A stretch of 64,000 bases of DNA from Pleodorina starrii (Eukaryota > Chlorophyta > Chlorophyceae > Chlamydomonadales > Volvocaceae), in the NCBI GenBank assembly GCA_030267565.1, contig BRXU01000055.1, positions 279,501 through 343,500 on the forward strand, given 5' to 3'. Of this stretch, positions 13,801-24,278 are shown one piece after another. The first letter of the stretch is position 1. Each line of letters starts with the position of its first letter. Under the pieces are notes generated by a model. That model did no database searches. It was not told the DNA's origin and saw only the letters and a list, made by a program, of their open reading frames with translations. The position numbers and the translations under genes were made by a program.

Positions 13801-16688
13801 AGGCGGTACACCCCCATGCGCCTTCCAACGGCACACCACCGCAGGTGGGCCCAGTCGAAGTGGACTGGGCGCCCACTGAAGACGAGGGCACGCGTCTGGC
13901 CCAACAAGATAACTGGATCGAACTGCTCAATGCATTCCGGGATCGACGCGCTCAGGAAGCCGGACATGACCCGGGGCGCGCGGCGGAGACACGCGACAAG
14001 CACCTGACGGAAAGGCAACAACAAGGTCGATGGGAAACCGAATGCCTAAACACGACCCGAGGGCAGCGCCTTCTCAGACAGTTTGTCGAAATCAACGTCC
14101 AACCGGGAAACCCGGACAAGGACATCTACCCCACAGGGCGTTACACTATCCAGATCGGCAAACACAACGGCCCCCTCTGCGGAACACCCTGGGAGGGTGA
14201 CGGGGACATACCTGAAGGACTGCAGACCATCGGACTGGCCCTCGTCTACGGCCCCCAAGGTAACTGTGTAGGCCAAATCTCCGTCTGTCGTCTCCGCAGC
14301 CTGTGGTACAGGTACCAAGACGCGCAGCAGAACCGCCCGGAAGACCATGCCCGACTCGCCGCCAGGGGCGGCTTTGCGGAAGACGTCGCACGCCTCCTCC
14401 TGCGGTACCGGAACGGCGGGGGCACCAAACTGCAACCCGTCAAAGCGGCAAACGAGCGCCGGCTGCCCGAAGCACTTATGAAGCGCCTCACGACCGCGCT
14501 CGGCGCCACAACCGAACGCTTTGCATCCCCCCTCAATGTAGCCGACTGCGTAGATACATACTATTCACGCTTTTCAGAGGACCAGCTCTTTGGGGCGAAC
14601 CACGATGCATATACGCAGCCATTCACAGGCCTCTCCATCGCCCACCCCGAGCCTACGCCGGAGGAGGGGCATCACGCCCTAAGATGGGCCTTGGGATGGG
14701 CCGAGACAGTACGGTCTGAGAGCACACCCACCGCCACCCTCCTCCTGCTGCCCACGGCTCGAACGGCGCCATATACCCGTTACCTCACCCACCCGCTGGT
14801 CACTATGATCGGCAGAATCGACGCGTTCACGGGCACAGCCAGTCTGTACAGCGAAACCCTTGAAGATACCCCCCAACCCTACCCGATGGGCCTCACTCTT
14901 CTCTTAATCAGCAACGCAACTGGTCGAACCCACGCCGAACGCCTCCGTCGGACTCTTGGCATGCCGGCTGCAACCGCCAACCCCATGGAGCCCTCCCACC
15001 CCTGGAACCCGCCCCAGTGGGTGCGGAAACGGGTGCGCAGTATGAGCGACCGGCCACCCGCCGCGGCGGTACTCTCCCGTCCGTGCGACAACCTCACCTC
15101 TGCTGAGCGACAGGCCGTCTTCCGGACATTCCACGCCAAACAGTCGCTGCGATACGACTCCCAGAACGCAATCTACACGGACGGATCTGTTCAAAAGGTA
15201 AAAGATGGCGACGAGGAACGACAAATACTGGGAGCCGCGGCCGTCGACGCACTCACCAATAAGACGCTCCACATCGATGTAAATGCTGGACATCATGGCT
15301 GCCAAACCATCACGAGGTGTGAACTAAGTGCCATCCACCAAGCACTCTACATGCGCAGAGGCACGCCTGAGGACAACACCCACTTATCCATCTGGACGGA
15401 TTCAGCCGCAGCCCTTTACCTAATAAAAAAGATGATCAATAACCCACAGAAACTCCGGCTCAGCAAACATAAGGCCCTGCTTGAACAGATAGTCACTACT
15501 CTTAAAAAGAGAGCAGCATGCAATTTAACAACTTCCCTACTTAAAGTAAAAGCCCACACTGGCGTGAAATACAACGAAGAAGCAGATAAAGCAGCCGTAC
15601 GGGCCGCGCGAGGCCTTGCAAAGCTCGACCCCGACGCACTGAGCACAACCGAAACATCTGACAATAACCCACGTAACCAATACTGGTGGCTACGGAAGAT
15701 ACATGGGCCTGAGAAGAATGCTGGGCACTTTGCCAACGACCTCAACCGGGGCATCGAAGCCCTAGTAGTGCGTCCGGAAACGCACTCGGGCTACACAAAT
15801 GAGACAGATTACATGAAGTTCGTTGCGAATACCATACCCGACCTGGACATCAACGCCAGCGCACGCACCCTACAGCGCAAGATAGGCCGACACAAGCACG
15901 CCAAACGGTGCTTCGACTACCTGTACGGCCAACTATGGAACGCCAAGCTCGCGAACCGCTTCAGGAAATCATTGGCCCCGGGAGGCCCAGTTGCGTCAGG
16001 AAGCTGCCCCCTGTGCCACAACCCCGACTCCGGGGGGCATATCCTGGGTGGCTGCCGCCACCCATGGATGCGCGCTCTATACATTCTTCGGCACAATCAG
16101 GCGGTTCAAACCATCACCAGTACGCTCGCCCGGGGAATCAACGGGGGCTGCTACACGGTCATGGACGCCTGCCCCGCAGATGACCGGCCGGACTATGTAG
16201 CAGGCACAAGACTACCGCACTGGCTGCTCCCAAACACCCCGGAGGGAGAACGGCTCAAAATGCGCCCCGATCTACTCCTCATCCCTAGCATCCCTCTTCA
16301 CGAGGCACAAGAGATCGGATACATGGGGCCCCCGGACCCTAGTCAACACACCGTGCATATCCTCGAAATAGGATACACGGCCGACACCAACCACAAGCAG
16401 AAACAACATGACAAAGCCATCCAACACTCCGAGCTAGCACGGCTCCTCACAAAGGAGGGGTGGAAAGTCTGTTACACAGCACAGGAAGCCATCAGCCTAG
16501 GCTTCGCCGGTACCATCCGAAAAGACTTACGCCCCCTTCTCTGCACCCTAGGGGCGGGCAGTGAAGCGGCCAAAACATGCTGCAACGAACTCCACGATCA
16601 CGCTGTTCGGGCGCTCAATAAGATTGTGATCACCCGGCGGCAAATGGAACGCTCCCCGCACGAGACGCAACAGCAGACGGGCACATAA
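7893..16688 (+). CDS. Retrotransposon polyprotein: Cys-protease-like / APE endonuclease / RT / RNase H / RLE
   Basis: 2931 codons from the first ATG; the frame is open a little further upstream. Domain order, numbered from this ATG: residues 1-150 look like the His/Asp half of a papain-like cysteine protease (GHAVAVRR, HWFIIDS), with no candidate Cys before them; a Pro-rich linker; APE-type endonuclease at about 485-730 (LTMNTRGLQGH, VVVLTETKM, VMAGDWNATL, SRIDDVLL, DHKPL); reverse transcriptase at about 1095-1450 (NKAPGPDGIPNELL, LLYIDFTSAFNTIDHDKL, GTIQGDTLSPVLF, FADDLVIL); RNase H at about 2425-2570 (IYTDGSVQ, TRCELSAIHQAL, WTDSAAALYLI, KVKAHTG, EADKAA); a CCHC knuckle (CPLCHN...HILGGCRHP) at about 2705; and a restriction-like endonuclease at about 2790-2850 (MRPDLLLIP, HILEIGYTAD, KQKQHDKA). 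Compared with copy 2 it lacks 18 bp near 11491, between two AAGC repeats, in frame. It has no stops, so it may be recent. Confidence 0.88.
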   Translation: MTRHLQTQGPAAAAAIWNAAHNSITGHFSTIVLNHYLRYNVGIRDAHGHTQSDTHIASVSTEIHLRRGDLLATLWETLPPHARNWGFIVHLEGHAVAVRRQRTHWFIIDSQARLPKRLETEWPLGQGVVYCLQYRRNNVPCQTHVALRDVAPPEHWEPATVRPNTHNDTNTPQGPVPTGAADPPHPAVGTRAEGEENRHYAADTNPTPMEIDEAGHTGTEGRTQTPSTELEPPPPPTRAPEARTAPELSATQTEDNPATTPAEPSPMEIDTVEPETGAEQQLPDAHPTELHLRNTQPGPQGAQPANAGTTAERRSNAERAAIRNPAPQAAAPASRGRKRNRHQTGTTPATHTIEYHLRRMQGLPIRQGRDQRAVEMPDTAEATQRPARTLPNPAPEPTRTPTRGTMRPPPEPPTPRTQQRKRRADNPPTSQPRPKPKPGPQQQHMTKYVHSKKPRKEAPAAPAEAPRVATTVLPVPTTGDPQPGHLKILTMNTRGLQGHREGIKHLLDEHKPDVVVLTETKMRAHHRRAIAGVKRTLQPYQTYMSNHPHHSNPTTRQAGVMIGVADRFSRQGSATAEPVPSELSGYIVHVRIAPPGSTALHVIGVYCPADPAARQKIYDYGRAAATQANAKGEHLVMAGDWNATLKLSDRSTGTCNATDRAHRRFSIETDLKPVDTVRREYTYTQTQQGYDTHHSRIDDVLLAAQTSAAAAMEGKAYEQVYEFGGNFDHKPLCTFLPLAGIRLLPAPAAQPPPDHTPGSWSRIQLPVQKESKTKARMEMEATLTDAIAHLLDGLRPAHEVISAASTQLERAACKEEARQILAHLRDHEAVQTTNVASLSHELGSLLMRCLGILESHCQHKPPRTGRLHARRGTGKRISRLYDEHKALKCELTRILRAPRPDTPPHPAPDVPRPENTDAATPQPPPRPTQLIAPENPNPPEITAARARDDPELRETPETSALRAAIREKGEDIRKLTTETRKLHASKARKQFQRLLARKPKQAHKQILEPDDQPRGITAIRHPADGHLCTTSEGILDALHAHFASLARPISGPRTGKYLPSEAPRNYAWETPGAPDPLKRGLARWDSAPPSLLPGIIDPCNFRACLDHLARNKAPGPDGIPNELLQTLPDDLQTAIHHLITIMWVKAEIPPHWTQSDTVLIPKKGDPLLIKKKRPIALANTLYKLYTSHITLNIVTYSEQAQEGYLRQRNTERQIQNVLHAIEDAGLTSRDLYLLYIDFTSAFNTIDHDKLLMIMYDLGYPDDLIEVVANLYSHAATRIRTEHGCTANIAIERGTIQGDTLSPVLFIIYMEPLLRWLHSGGRGYRYGCLRAEENDRHHFSSGAFADDLVILTNAVSDLRLQCSKIERYARWGALKVNVSKCQIQGILHGRARSDKDLSRGPGTQKYQTALERLLKNQIRIDDTPIPYAPPTQPYKYLGVHITPTLDWAEQVAYVRAEVDRRGRGIQSSLATPDQRINMIRTLIHPFVAYSLPTMAYTPQDIASFDAQIAGIAKRSYGLKMGFPTRAILNPTARLGLGVGTVRTLYAVRAAKTLVLSLNDDGRLGAVTRALLHLQSRYMGTVPAHELKRECKFYTTLKQLALVREAGIELTDKGTAYETTMSSLAHLIGSLNPAAEPKALALLFRCVQPLLELGLNLRALRDQNTGTHIITTDQLQLIGGRNVGSRHRIALNQLSLAMNADPSVRARAPRYRGSTSLPPELRLIPDNPGLTGLTDETAGPKPIPYGRITKYLAPKPRDPVDAMQTAHADTAPTPPGVIIANEATQPTPPGGATADPTTRRSTPRCHARQHQPRRLTDRDRLKAYLLRQNLKPVTGIVDTDAIGWNPRHTPLTIQHCEELLRHPHHKGLLTRVGSAERLLQMLLGEEPWPAEVPARYGISITQFLFGDQERVACINAEIRKRVAVDKPTPKKQRTIHPPSQGTHRTYYLVDWERTAVTKGALALYAANGYHPQAVHPHAPSNGTPPQVGPVEVDWAPTEDEGTRLAQQDNWIELLNAFRDRRAQEAGHDPGRAAETRDKHLTERQQQGRWETECLNTTRGQRLLRQFVEINVQPGNPDKDIYPTGRYTIQIGKHNGPLCGTPWEGDGDIPEGLQTIGLALVYGPQGNCVGQISVCRLRSLWYRYQDAQQNRPEDHARLAARGGFAEDVARLLLRYRNGGGTKLQPVKAANERRLPEALMKRLTTALGATTERFASPLNVADCVDTYYSRFSEDQLFGANHDAYTQPFTGLSIAHPEPTPEEGHHALRWALGWAETVRSESTPTATLLLLPTARTAPYTRYLTHPLVTMIGRIDAFTGTASLYSETLEDTPQPYPMGLTLLLISNATGRTHAERLRRTLGMPAATANPMEPSHPWNPPQWVRKRVRSMSDRPPAAAVLSRPCDNLTSAERQAVFRTFHAKQSLRYDSQNAIYTDGSVQKVKDGDEERQILGAAAVDALTNKTLHIDVNAGHHGCQTITRCELSAIHQALYMRRGTPEDNTHLSIWTDSAAALYLIKKMINNPQKLRLSKHKALLEQIVTTLKKRAACNLTTSLLKVKAHTGVKYNEEADKAAVRAARGLAKLDPDALSTTETSDNNPRNQYWWLRKIHGPEKNAGHFANDLNRGIEALVVRPETHSGYTNETDYMKFVANTIPDLDINASARTLQRKIGRHKHAKRCFDYLYGQLWNAKLANRFRKSLAPGGPVASGSCPLCHNPDSGGHILGGCRHPWMRALYILRHNQAVQTITSTLARGINGGCYTVMDACPADDRPDYVAGTRLPHWLLPNTPEGERLKMRPDLLLIPSIPLHEAQEIGYMGPPDPSQHTVHILEIGYTADTNHKQKQHDKAIQHSELARLLTKEGWKVCYTAQEAISLGFAGTIRKDLRPLLCTLGAGSEAAKTCCNELHDHAVRALNKIVITRRQMERSPHETQQQTGT

Positions 16689-16805
16689 CTAACACATACT
16701 CGTTCTCAACCCCCACCGCGGTGGCGGGGGAGGACTGGGACCGGGGAAACCCGTCACCCCACCTCCTCTGCTCCCTTAACCCACGCCTCGGCCTCCGGTC
16801 GGGCG

Positions 16806-16826
16806 TATTATTATTATTATTATTAT
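16806..16826 (+). repeat. (TTA)n 3' tail of copy 1 at the copy1/copy2 junction
   Basis: Seven TTA units end copy 1. The next bases, TACACACAAACACAGC from 16827, match the interior of copy 1 at 9939. Copy 2 therefore joins the tail directly, with no host DNA and no separate target duplication. Confidence 0.85.
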
Positions 16827-19800
16827 TACACACAAACACAGCAGGGATACGATACCCACCACAGCCGCATCGACGATGTCCTCCTCGCCGCTCAGACCAG
16901 CGCCGCTGCAGCAATGGAAGGAAAGGCGTACGAACAAGTATATGAGTTTGGGGGAAACTTTGACCACAAACCGCTCTGCACCTTCCTGCCCCTAGCAGGC
17001 ATCCGGCTCCTACCCGCCCCCGCTGCCCAACCACCCCCAGATCACACTCCAGGCTCCTGGAGCCGGATCCAACTACCCGTACAAAAAGAGAGCAAAACCA
17101 AAGCACGCATGGAGATGGAGGCGACGCTCACAGATGCAATCGCGCACCTGCTTGATGGACTTCGACCCGCTCACGAGGTCATATCGGCCGCCGCATCCAC
17201 ACAACTGGAGCGTGCGGCGTGCAAAGAGGAAGCCAGGCAGATCCTCGCCCACCTGCGCGACCACGAAGCCGTCCAAACAACGAACGTCGCCTCCCTAAGT
17301 CACGAGCTCGGATCACTACTGATGCGTTGCCTCGGGATCCTTGAAAGCCACTGCCAACACAAGCCCCCCCGCACGGGGCGCCTGCACGCACGAAGAGGCA
17401 CGGGCAAGCGCATATCTCGTCTGTACGATGAACACAAGGCGCTGAAATGCGAACTCACCCGCATACTACGCGCGCCACGACCGGATACCCCACCCCACCC
17501 GGCACCCGACGTCCCGCGCCCGGAAAACACCGACGCAGCGACCCCACAACCCCCACCCCGACCCACCCAGCTGATCGCCCCTGAAAACCCCAACCCACCT
17601 GAAATTACGGCCGCCCGAGCGCGCGATGACCCGGAGCTCCGAGAAACACCAGAGACCAGCGCCCTGCGGGCCGCGATTAGAGAGAAGGGAGAGGATATTC
17701 GGAAACTGACTACGGAAACCCGTAAACTACACGCGAGCAAAGCAAGAAAACAGTTCCAGCGCCTCCTAGCCAGGAAACCGAAGCAAGCACACAAACAAAT
17801 TCTCGAGCCCGACGATCAGCCGCGCGGCATCACGGCCATCCGCCACCCCGCCGATGGACACCTGTGCACAACTTCCGAAGGTATCCTCGACGCACTCCAT
17901 GCACACTTTGCGTCCCTAGCCCGGCCCATCTCCGGACCCCGCACTGGCAAATACCTCCCGAGCGAAGCCCCCCGAAACTATGCCTGGGAGACGCCGGGGG
18001 CGCCGGACCCTCTAAAACGGGGATTAGCCCGATGGGACAGCGCACCCCCGTCCCTCCTCCCGGGCATCATAGACCCATGCAACTTTCGCGCATGCCTAGA
18101 CCATCTCGCTCGCAACAAAGCCCCCGGGCCAGATGGCATACCCAACGAGCTGCTGCAGACACTCCCCACCGACCTCCAAACCGCAATTCACCACCTGATT
18201 ACCACCATGTGGGTTAAGGCCGAAATCCCCCCGCACTGGACACAATCAGACACGGTCCTCATCCCCAAGAAGGGAGACCCACTCCTTATTAAAAACAAAC
18301 GCCCCATCGCCCTGGCAAACACGCTTTACAAACTCTACACCAGTCACATTACATTAAATATCGTCACTTTTAGTGAGCAAGCACACATCTTCACGGAAGC
18401 CCAGGAAGGGTACCTCAGACAGCGCAACACGGAACGACAGATCCAAAATGTACTACACGCCATCGAGGACGCCGGCCTAACCAGTCGAGACCTCTACTTA
18501 CTATATATCGATTTCACGTCGGCATTTAACACCATAGATCATGATAAATTGCTTATGATCATGTACGATCTAGGATATCCCGAGGACCTAATCGAGGTGG
18601 TCGCGAACCTGTACTCGCGCGCCACCACACGCATACAAACCGAACATGGCTGCACCGCGGAGATCGCAATCGAACGCGGCACAATCCAGGGCGACACGCT
18701 ATCACCTGTACTGTTTATTATATACATGGAGCCACTCCTCAGATGGTTACATAGCGGAGGCCGAGGATACCGCTACGGCTGCCTCCAAGCGGACGAAAAC
18801 GACCGACACCACTTCAGCTCGGGAGCCTTCGCGGACGACCTAGTGGTCCTCACGAATACTGTGTCAGACATGCGCACACAGTGCACAAAAATCGAGCGCT
18901 ACGCGCGCTGGGGAGCACTCAAGGTCAATGTAGGCAAGTGCCAACTGCAAGGCATTCTGCACGGCCGCGCGCGTTCAGACACTGATCTGAGTCGAGGCCC
19001 CGGTACGCAAAAGTACAAGGCCATCCTAGAACGCCTCCTGAAAGACCAAATTCGGATCGACGACGTACCCATCCCGTACGAACCCCCAACCGGATCGTAT
19101 AAGTACCTCGGCGTACACATCACCCCTACCCTGGACTGGACGACACAAGTGGCCTACACGCGAGCCGAAATAGACCGACGGGGGCAAAGCATACAAAACT
19201 CCCTCGCAACTCCAGATCAACGCATAAACATGATTAAAACCCTCATTCACCCCTTTGTGGCGTACAGCCTGCCTACCATGGCGTACACCCCGCACGACAT
19301 CGCCAGCCTCGACGCCCAAATCGCTGGCATTGCCAAACGCAGCTACGGACTCAAGATGGGCTTCCCCACCCGCGCCATCCTCGGCCCAATCTCCCGACTA
19401 GGTCTGGGGGTTGGCACCCTACGTACCCTCTATGCGGTCAGAGCGGCGAAGACGCTTGTCCTGTCCCTCAACGACAAGGGACGCCTTGGGGCAGTAACTC
19501 GAGCCCTCCTGCACCTGCAGAGCCGATACATGGGCACAATACCAGCACACACATTCAAACGCGAATGCCGTCACTATACCACGCTTAAACAACTTGCTCT
19601 CGTGCATGACGCCGGTATCGAACTCACGGACAGAGGCAGCACCTACGAGCCGGCAGCGGGCAGCCTCATTCACCTGATCGGGGCGCACAACACGACGGCT
19701 GAGCCCAAGGATCTCGCGCTCCTCTTCCGATGCATACAGCCCCTGCTGGAACTTGGCCTGGACCTCAGGGCCCTGAAAGACAAAAACACGGGAGCGCACC

Positions 19801-22800
19801 TCATCACCACCGATCAGCTGCAACGCATCGGCGGCAGGAAAGTGGGCCCCCGCCATCGGATTGCCCTAAACCAGCTCAGCCTCGCCCTGAACGCTGACCC
19901 CAGTGTGCGCGCCCGGGCACCGCGCCACCGTGGTGTAGCACCCCTGCCCCCCGAACTACGACTCCTCACGGATGACCCACATCTGACTGATATTGCGAAG
20001 GAAGCGACAAGACCCACCCCCATCCCCCACGGAACCCTAAGGAAGTACGTCCTGGCCAAGCCCCGCGACCCGGCCGACACCGTGCCGGCCGCCCCAGCTG
20101 GAACCCCTCCCCCCCGCCCAGGCGCAACAACCCCTCGTGTGGAGACGGGAACCCAAAATGCAGCAGCGCCGTCCGGCACCGCAACAACCCCCGAGTCACG
20201 ACGCCCGGCCGCCCGGCCAGCCGCCAGGCGCCACCAGCCACAGCGGAAGGCCGACAGTGAGCTGCTCAAAGCATACCTTCTTCGACAGAACCTGAAACCA
20301 GTCGACGGTATCACAGATGCCGAGGCCATTGGGTGGGACCCCCGGCAAACCCCACTTACCCTTCAGCACTGCGAACGAATCCTGCGCCACCCGCTCCACC
20401 GGGGCCTCACGTCCAAAGTGGGCTCCGCCGAACGGCTACTCCGCATGCTCCATGGGGAGACGGCGTGGCCTGCGGGGACACCAGTCCAATATGGCCTAAG
20501 CATCACACAGCTTCTCTTCGGGGACCAAGAGAGGGTGGCCTGTATCAAAGCGGAAATCCGCAAACGGGTCGCCGTCAGCACTCCGAAACCCAAGCGACAA
20601 CGCACAACCGACTCGGCTACCCGAAACACACACCGAACATACTACCTGGTTGAATGGGAACGTACTGTCATCACTAAAGGGGCAATAGCACTGTACACCG
20701 AAAATGGCTACCACCCCAAGGCGGTGCACCGGTACGAATCCCCCACCGACCCCACCCACCCCGAAACGATAGTCGAGGTGGAATGGGCTCCCACCGAAGA
20801 TGAGGAGTCGCGACTGGCCTCGCAAGACAACTGGACAGAGCTGCGGAATGCATTCCGGCATCGGCGCGCCATGGAGGCCGAACAGGACCCCGGTCGAATG
20901 GAAAATGCACGCGACCGCCACCTGACGGAATGGCAACAGCAAGGCAGATGGGAGACTGAATGCCTCAACGTGACCCGAGGCCAACGTCTCCTAAGGCAGT
21001 ATGTTGAAATCAACGTGCAACCGGGTAACCCGGACCGGGACATCCACCCGCCCGGGCGATACACGGTCCAAATTGGCAATCGTAACGGCACACACAGGCA
21101 TGTACCATGGGACGGCAGTGGGGACATACCCGATGGACTGCAAGCCATTGGGATGGCATTCGTGTACGATCCCCAAGGGCGCTGCGTCGGCCAGGTGTCG
21201 GCCAGCCGCCTCCGCAGCCTGTGGCTCCGGTACAGCGACGCCCAACAGAAACGCCCGGAAGAGCACGCACAGATCGCGGCCGCGGGTGGCTTCGCGGAGG
21301 ATGTCGCACGCCTCCTCCTGCGGTATCGGGACGGAGGGGGCACCAAAGCACACCCCATTCGAGAGGCCCATGAGCGGAGGATATCTGAACGGCTGATGAA
21401 ACGCCTCATGACCGCGCTGGGCGCCGCAACAGAGCGCTTTGCATCCCCCTCAACGTAGCAGACAGCACCGCCATCTACTACTCGCGGTACCCAGAAGATC
21501 AGCTCTTCGGAGCCAACCACGACGTGTATTCGCAACCGTGCACGGGCGTATCCGTCGCGCACCCTGAACCTAAGCCGGACGAGGGGCATCATGCACTGCG
21601 ATGGGCGCTAGGCTGGGCCGACGCGACACGGAGCACAGATAACCCCACCGCTACCCTACTCCTGCTGCCCACGTCCCAAACGGCGCCCTACACCCGCTAC
21701 CTCACCCACCCGCTGGTCACTATGATCGGTACAATAGACGCATTCTCAGGAACGGGGGACCTCTACAGCGAAGTGAGTTTAGACGCTCCAAAACCCTACC
21801 CAAACGGACTCACCCTACTCCTGGTTAGCAATGAATCCGGCCGCGCGTACGGTACCAGCCTCCGCAGAGCGCTTGCTATGACGGCAGCCCGCCACGTCGC
21901 CACTGGCCCCGCCCTCCCTTGGACACCCCCCCAATGGGTGCGCAAGCGGGTGCGCAGTATGACCGAGAAGCCACCCGCCGCGGCGGTGCCCTCCCGGACG
22001 TGCGACAACATCCCCACGGAAGAGGGACGCGCCACGTTCCTGGCATTTTCTGCCAAATATGCGCTGCGATACAACGCCCAAGACGCCATATACACAGACG
22101 GGTCAGTGCAAAAGATTAAAGATGGCGAAGAGGAAAGACATCTCCTGGGAGCCGCGGCGGTTGACGCACTTACCAACACAACGCTCCACATAGATGTGAA
22201 TGCAGGACACCAGGGCTGCCAAACTATCACACGGTGCGAACTGAGTGCCATCCATCAGGGTCTCCAGATGCGCAGAGGCACGCTGCACGACGAAGCTCAC
22301 CTAACTATCTGGACGGATTCTGCCGCGTCTCTACATCTCATTAAAAAGATGATAAACAATCCACATAAGCTTCAGCTTAGTAAGCATAAGGCGCTGCTTG
22401 AGCAAATCGTATTAATACTTAAACGACGAGCGGCCTGTAACCTGACGACTTCTTTGCTTAAAGTGAAAGCCCACACTGGGGTAACGTACAACGAGAAAGC
22501 GGACAAAGCAGCCGTACAAGCCGCGCGGGGACTCTCCAAGCTAGACCCCGAAGCGCTGAGCGCAACCGAAACCTCAGACAATAATCCACGAAGCCAACAC
22601 TGGTGGCTGCGGAAAATGGCTGGGCCTGAGAAGAACGCTGGGCACTATGCTAACGACCTTAACCGCGGTATCGAGTCCTTGGTCAACCCGGAGACTCACT
22701 CGGGATACACGAACGAAACAGATTACATTAAATACGTCGCCAACACCCTGCCTGGCCTTGACATAAGCACCAGCACTCGAACTTTACAGCGCAAGGCGGG

Positions 22801-23740
22801 TCGACACAAGCATGTCAAACGATGCTTCGACTACCTGTATGGCCAGCTATGGAGCGCCAAGCTGGCGAGCCGATTTAAGAAACCATTGGCACCTGGATGC
22901 CCCGCGTCGTTAGGACACTGCCCCCTGTGCAACCATCTCGACTCCGGGGCGCACATCCTCGGAGGATGCCTTCACCCCCGAATGCGAGCCCTGTACATAC
23001 AGCGGCACAACAGGGCGGTCCAAACAATTACCAGTACGCTAGCCCGGGGGTCCCATGGAGGATGCTACATTATAATGGACGCCGGCCCCGCGGACACCCG
23101 ACCAGACTACGTGGCTGGCACACGCCTGCCCAAATGGCTGCTCCCGGAAATTGCGGATGAGGAATGCCTTAAGATGCGGCCCGATATACTCCTTATACCC
23201 GACATCCCCCTCCACGAAGCGCGAGCGCCAGGGTACATGGGACCCCCAGACCCCAGTCAACACACAGTACACATCATTGAGGTCGGCTACACCGCTGACA
23301 CAAACCACACACAGAAACAGCACGACAAGGCCGTACAACATGCAGAACTGGCCAAACTCCTCACGGAAGCCGGATGGAAGGTCCGCTACACAACACAGGA
23401 AGCCATCAGCCTCGGCTTCGCGGGTACCATAAGAAAGGACCTACGCCCTCTACTCCACACCCTAGGCACGGGCAGCAAGCGAGGAAGCCCGAGCCTGCTG
23501 CAACGACCTCCACGACCATGCAGTTAGAACACTTAACACTATTGTTATAACCCGCAGGCAAATGGAACGTAACCCCCACGTGGAACCGCAACCGGCAGGC
23601 ACATAACCAACGACAAACCAGTCTGAAGTTCCTTGCGGTGGTGGGGGGGACTGGGACCGGGGAAACCCGTCACCCCACCCCCTCTGCTCCCATAACCCAC
23701 GCCTCGGCTACCGGCCGGGCGTATCATAATTATTATTATT
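16827..23740 (+). mobile_element. Dualen/RandI-type retrotransposon, 5'-truncated copy 2
   Basis: Starts at the position equal to 9939 of copy 1, inside the APE endonuclease, and ends in an imperfect ATT tail followed by the right-hand target duplication. From 16827 to about 18145 it is almost identical to copy 1, apart from a 3-bp insertion near 17191. After that it diverges to a clearly different subfamily, except for an island of about 110 bp (about 18398-18517, equal to 11491-11607) that is again identical. It is therefore a mosaic of two subfamilies. The 3'-UTR is recognisably the same as that of copy 1 (GACTGGGACCGGGGAAACCC). Confidence 0.87.
16829..23600 (+). pseudogene. Broken retrotransposon polyprotein of copy 2
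   Basis: The frame opens at the truncation point and runs to a premature stop at 21456-21458. There a run of five C at 21445-21449 replaces six C in copy 1, a one-base deletion. The other frame then carries the rest, RNase H (IYTDGSVQKIKDG, WTDSAASLHLIKKM), the CPLCN knuckle and the RLE (MRPDILLIP, HIIEVGYTAD), until a second frameshift near 23475 changes the last 30 or so residues and stops at 23527. RT motifs are intact (LLYIDFTSAFNTIDHDKL, FADDLVVL), but most of the APE endonuclease is missing. The copy cannot encode a full protein. Confidence 0.85.
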
Positions 23741-23751
23741 ACCAGTGACTT
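23741..23751. repeat. Target-site duplication, right copy (ACCAGTGACTT)
   Basis: Exact match to 7844-7854. It follows the ATT-rich tail of copy 2 and joins unrelated host sequence (CTCGCC). Confidence 0.85.
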
Positions 23752-23770
23752 CTCGCCATCCTTCCCGCCC

Positions 23771-23801
23771 CTTAGGGTTTTTAGGGTTTTAGGGTTTTAG
23801 G
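23771..23801 (+). repeat. Interstitial telomeric repeat (TTTTAGGG-type)
   Basis: About three and a half units in a row: CTTAGGG, TTTTTAGGG, TTTTAGGG, TTTTAG. TTTTAGGG is the Chlamydomonas telomere repeat. It lies 20 bp to the right of the retrotransposon target site, with the G-rich strand on top. Confidence 0.75.
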
Positions 23802-24278
23802 TATACTCAACTGAGGACGCAAAACCTGCATTTATTCGTGATGCAACACCAATTCGATACGATCAAGGAAATGACAGCCTTGGCATCATGATAGCAGTTT
23901 CGTTTCCAAAGAATTATTCCAAGAACGGGCTGTGACGGGGCACTTGCTAACTCCAAAGCTTCCGTTGATACCATGCTTGCCAAATCAGAGTTTCCGAAGG
24001 ATGAATCAAGTCGAATCCCATCCGAAACTGATGTCTGACGTGCCATATATCTTAACTTTGATTGTCGGTTGGGTTTCGAACCCGCACGGCATATTACTAG
24101 GGCTCGCCGCCTCCCAAATGCACACGCATTACCCGCTTAGACAAGTATTTAGGAGGATTCGAACCCGTACGGGGTTCGGCTCGATACCAAATTGTAGGTT
24201 TCAGCCAAAGGACCTATTGATATGCGCTGCGCAGCCCAGAACTGCAGTTATCCCCCCTGCCATGCCAGGAGATGGCCA

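Larger units (their letters stand above)
7855..16826 (+). mobile_element. Dualen/RandI-type non-LTR retrotransposon, copy 1
   Basis: The element starts directly after the 11-bp target duplication and ends in a (TTA)n tail at about 16806-16826 after a 138-bp 3'-UTR. One uninterrupted frame encodes an APE-type endonuclease, reverse transcriptase, RNase H, a zinc knuckle and a restriction-like endonuclease. The presence of two endonuclease types in one polyprotein is the defining trait of Dualen, described from Chlamydomonas reinhardtii. The open frame runs back to the first base after the duplication, so this copy may itself lack some 5' sequence. Confidence 0.88.

Noticed and set aside
24040..24170. 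Possible tRNA gene on the minus strand (B-box GGTTCGAAACC, A-box-like TGTCTAAGCGG)
   Set aside because: No pairing acceptor stem and no convincing anticodon arm; at best a tRNA-derived SINE remnant.
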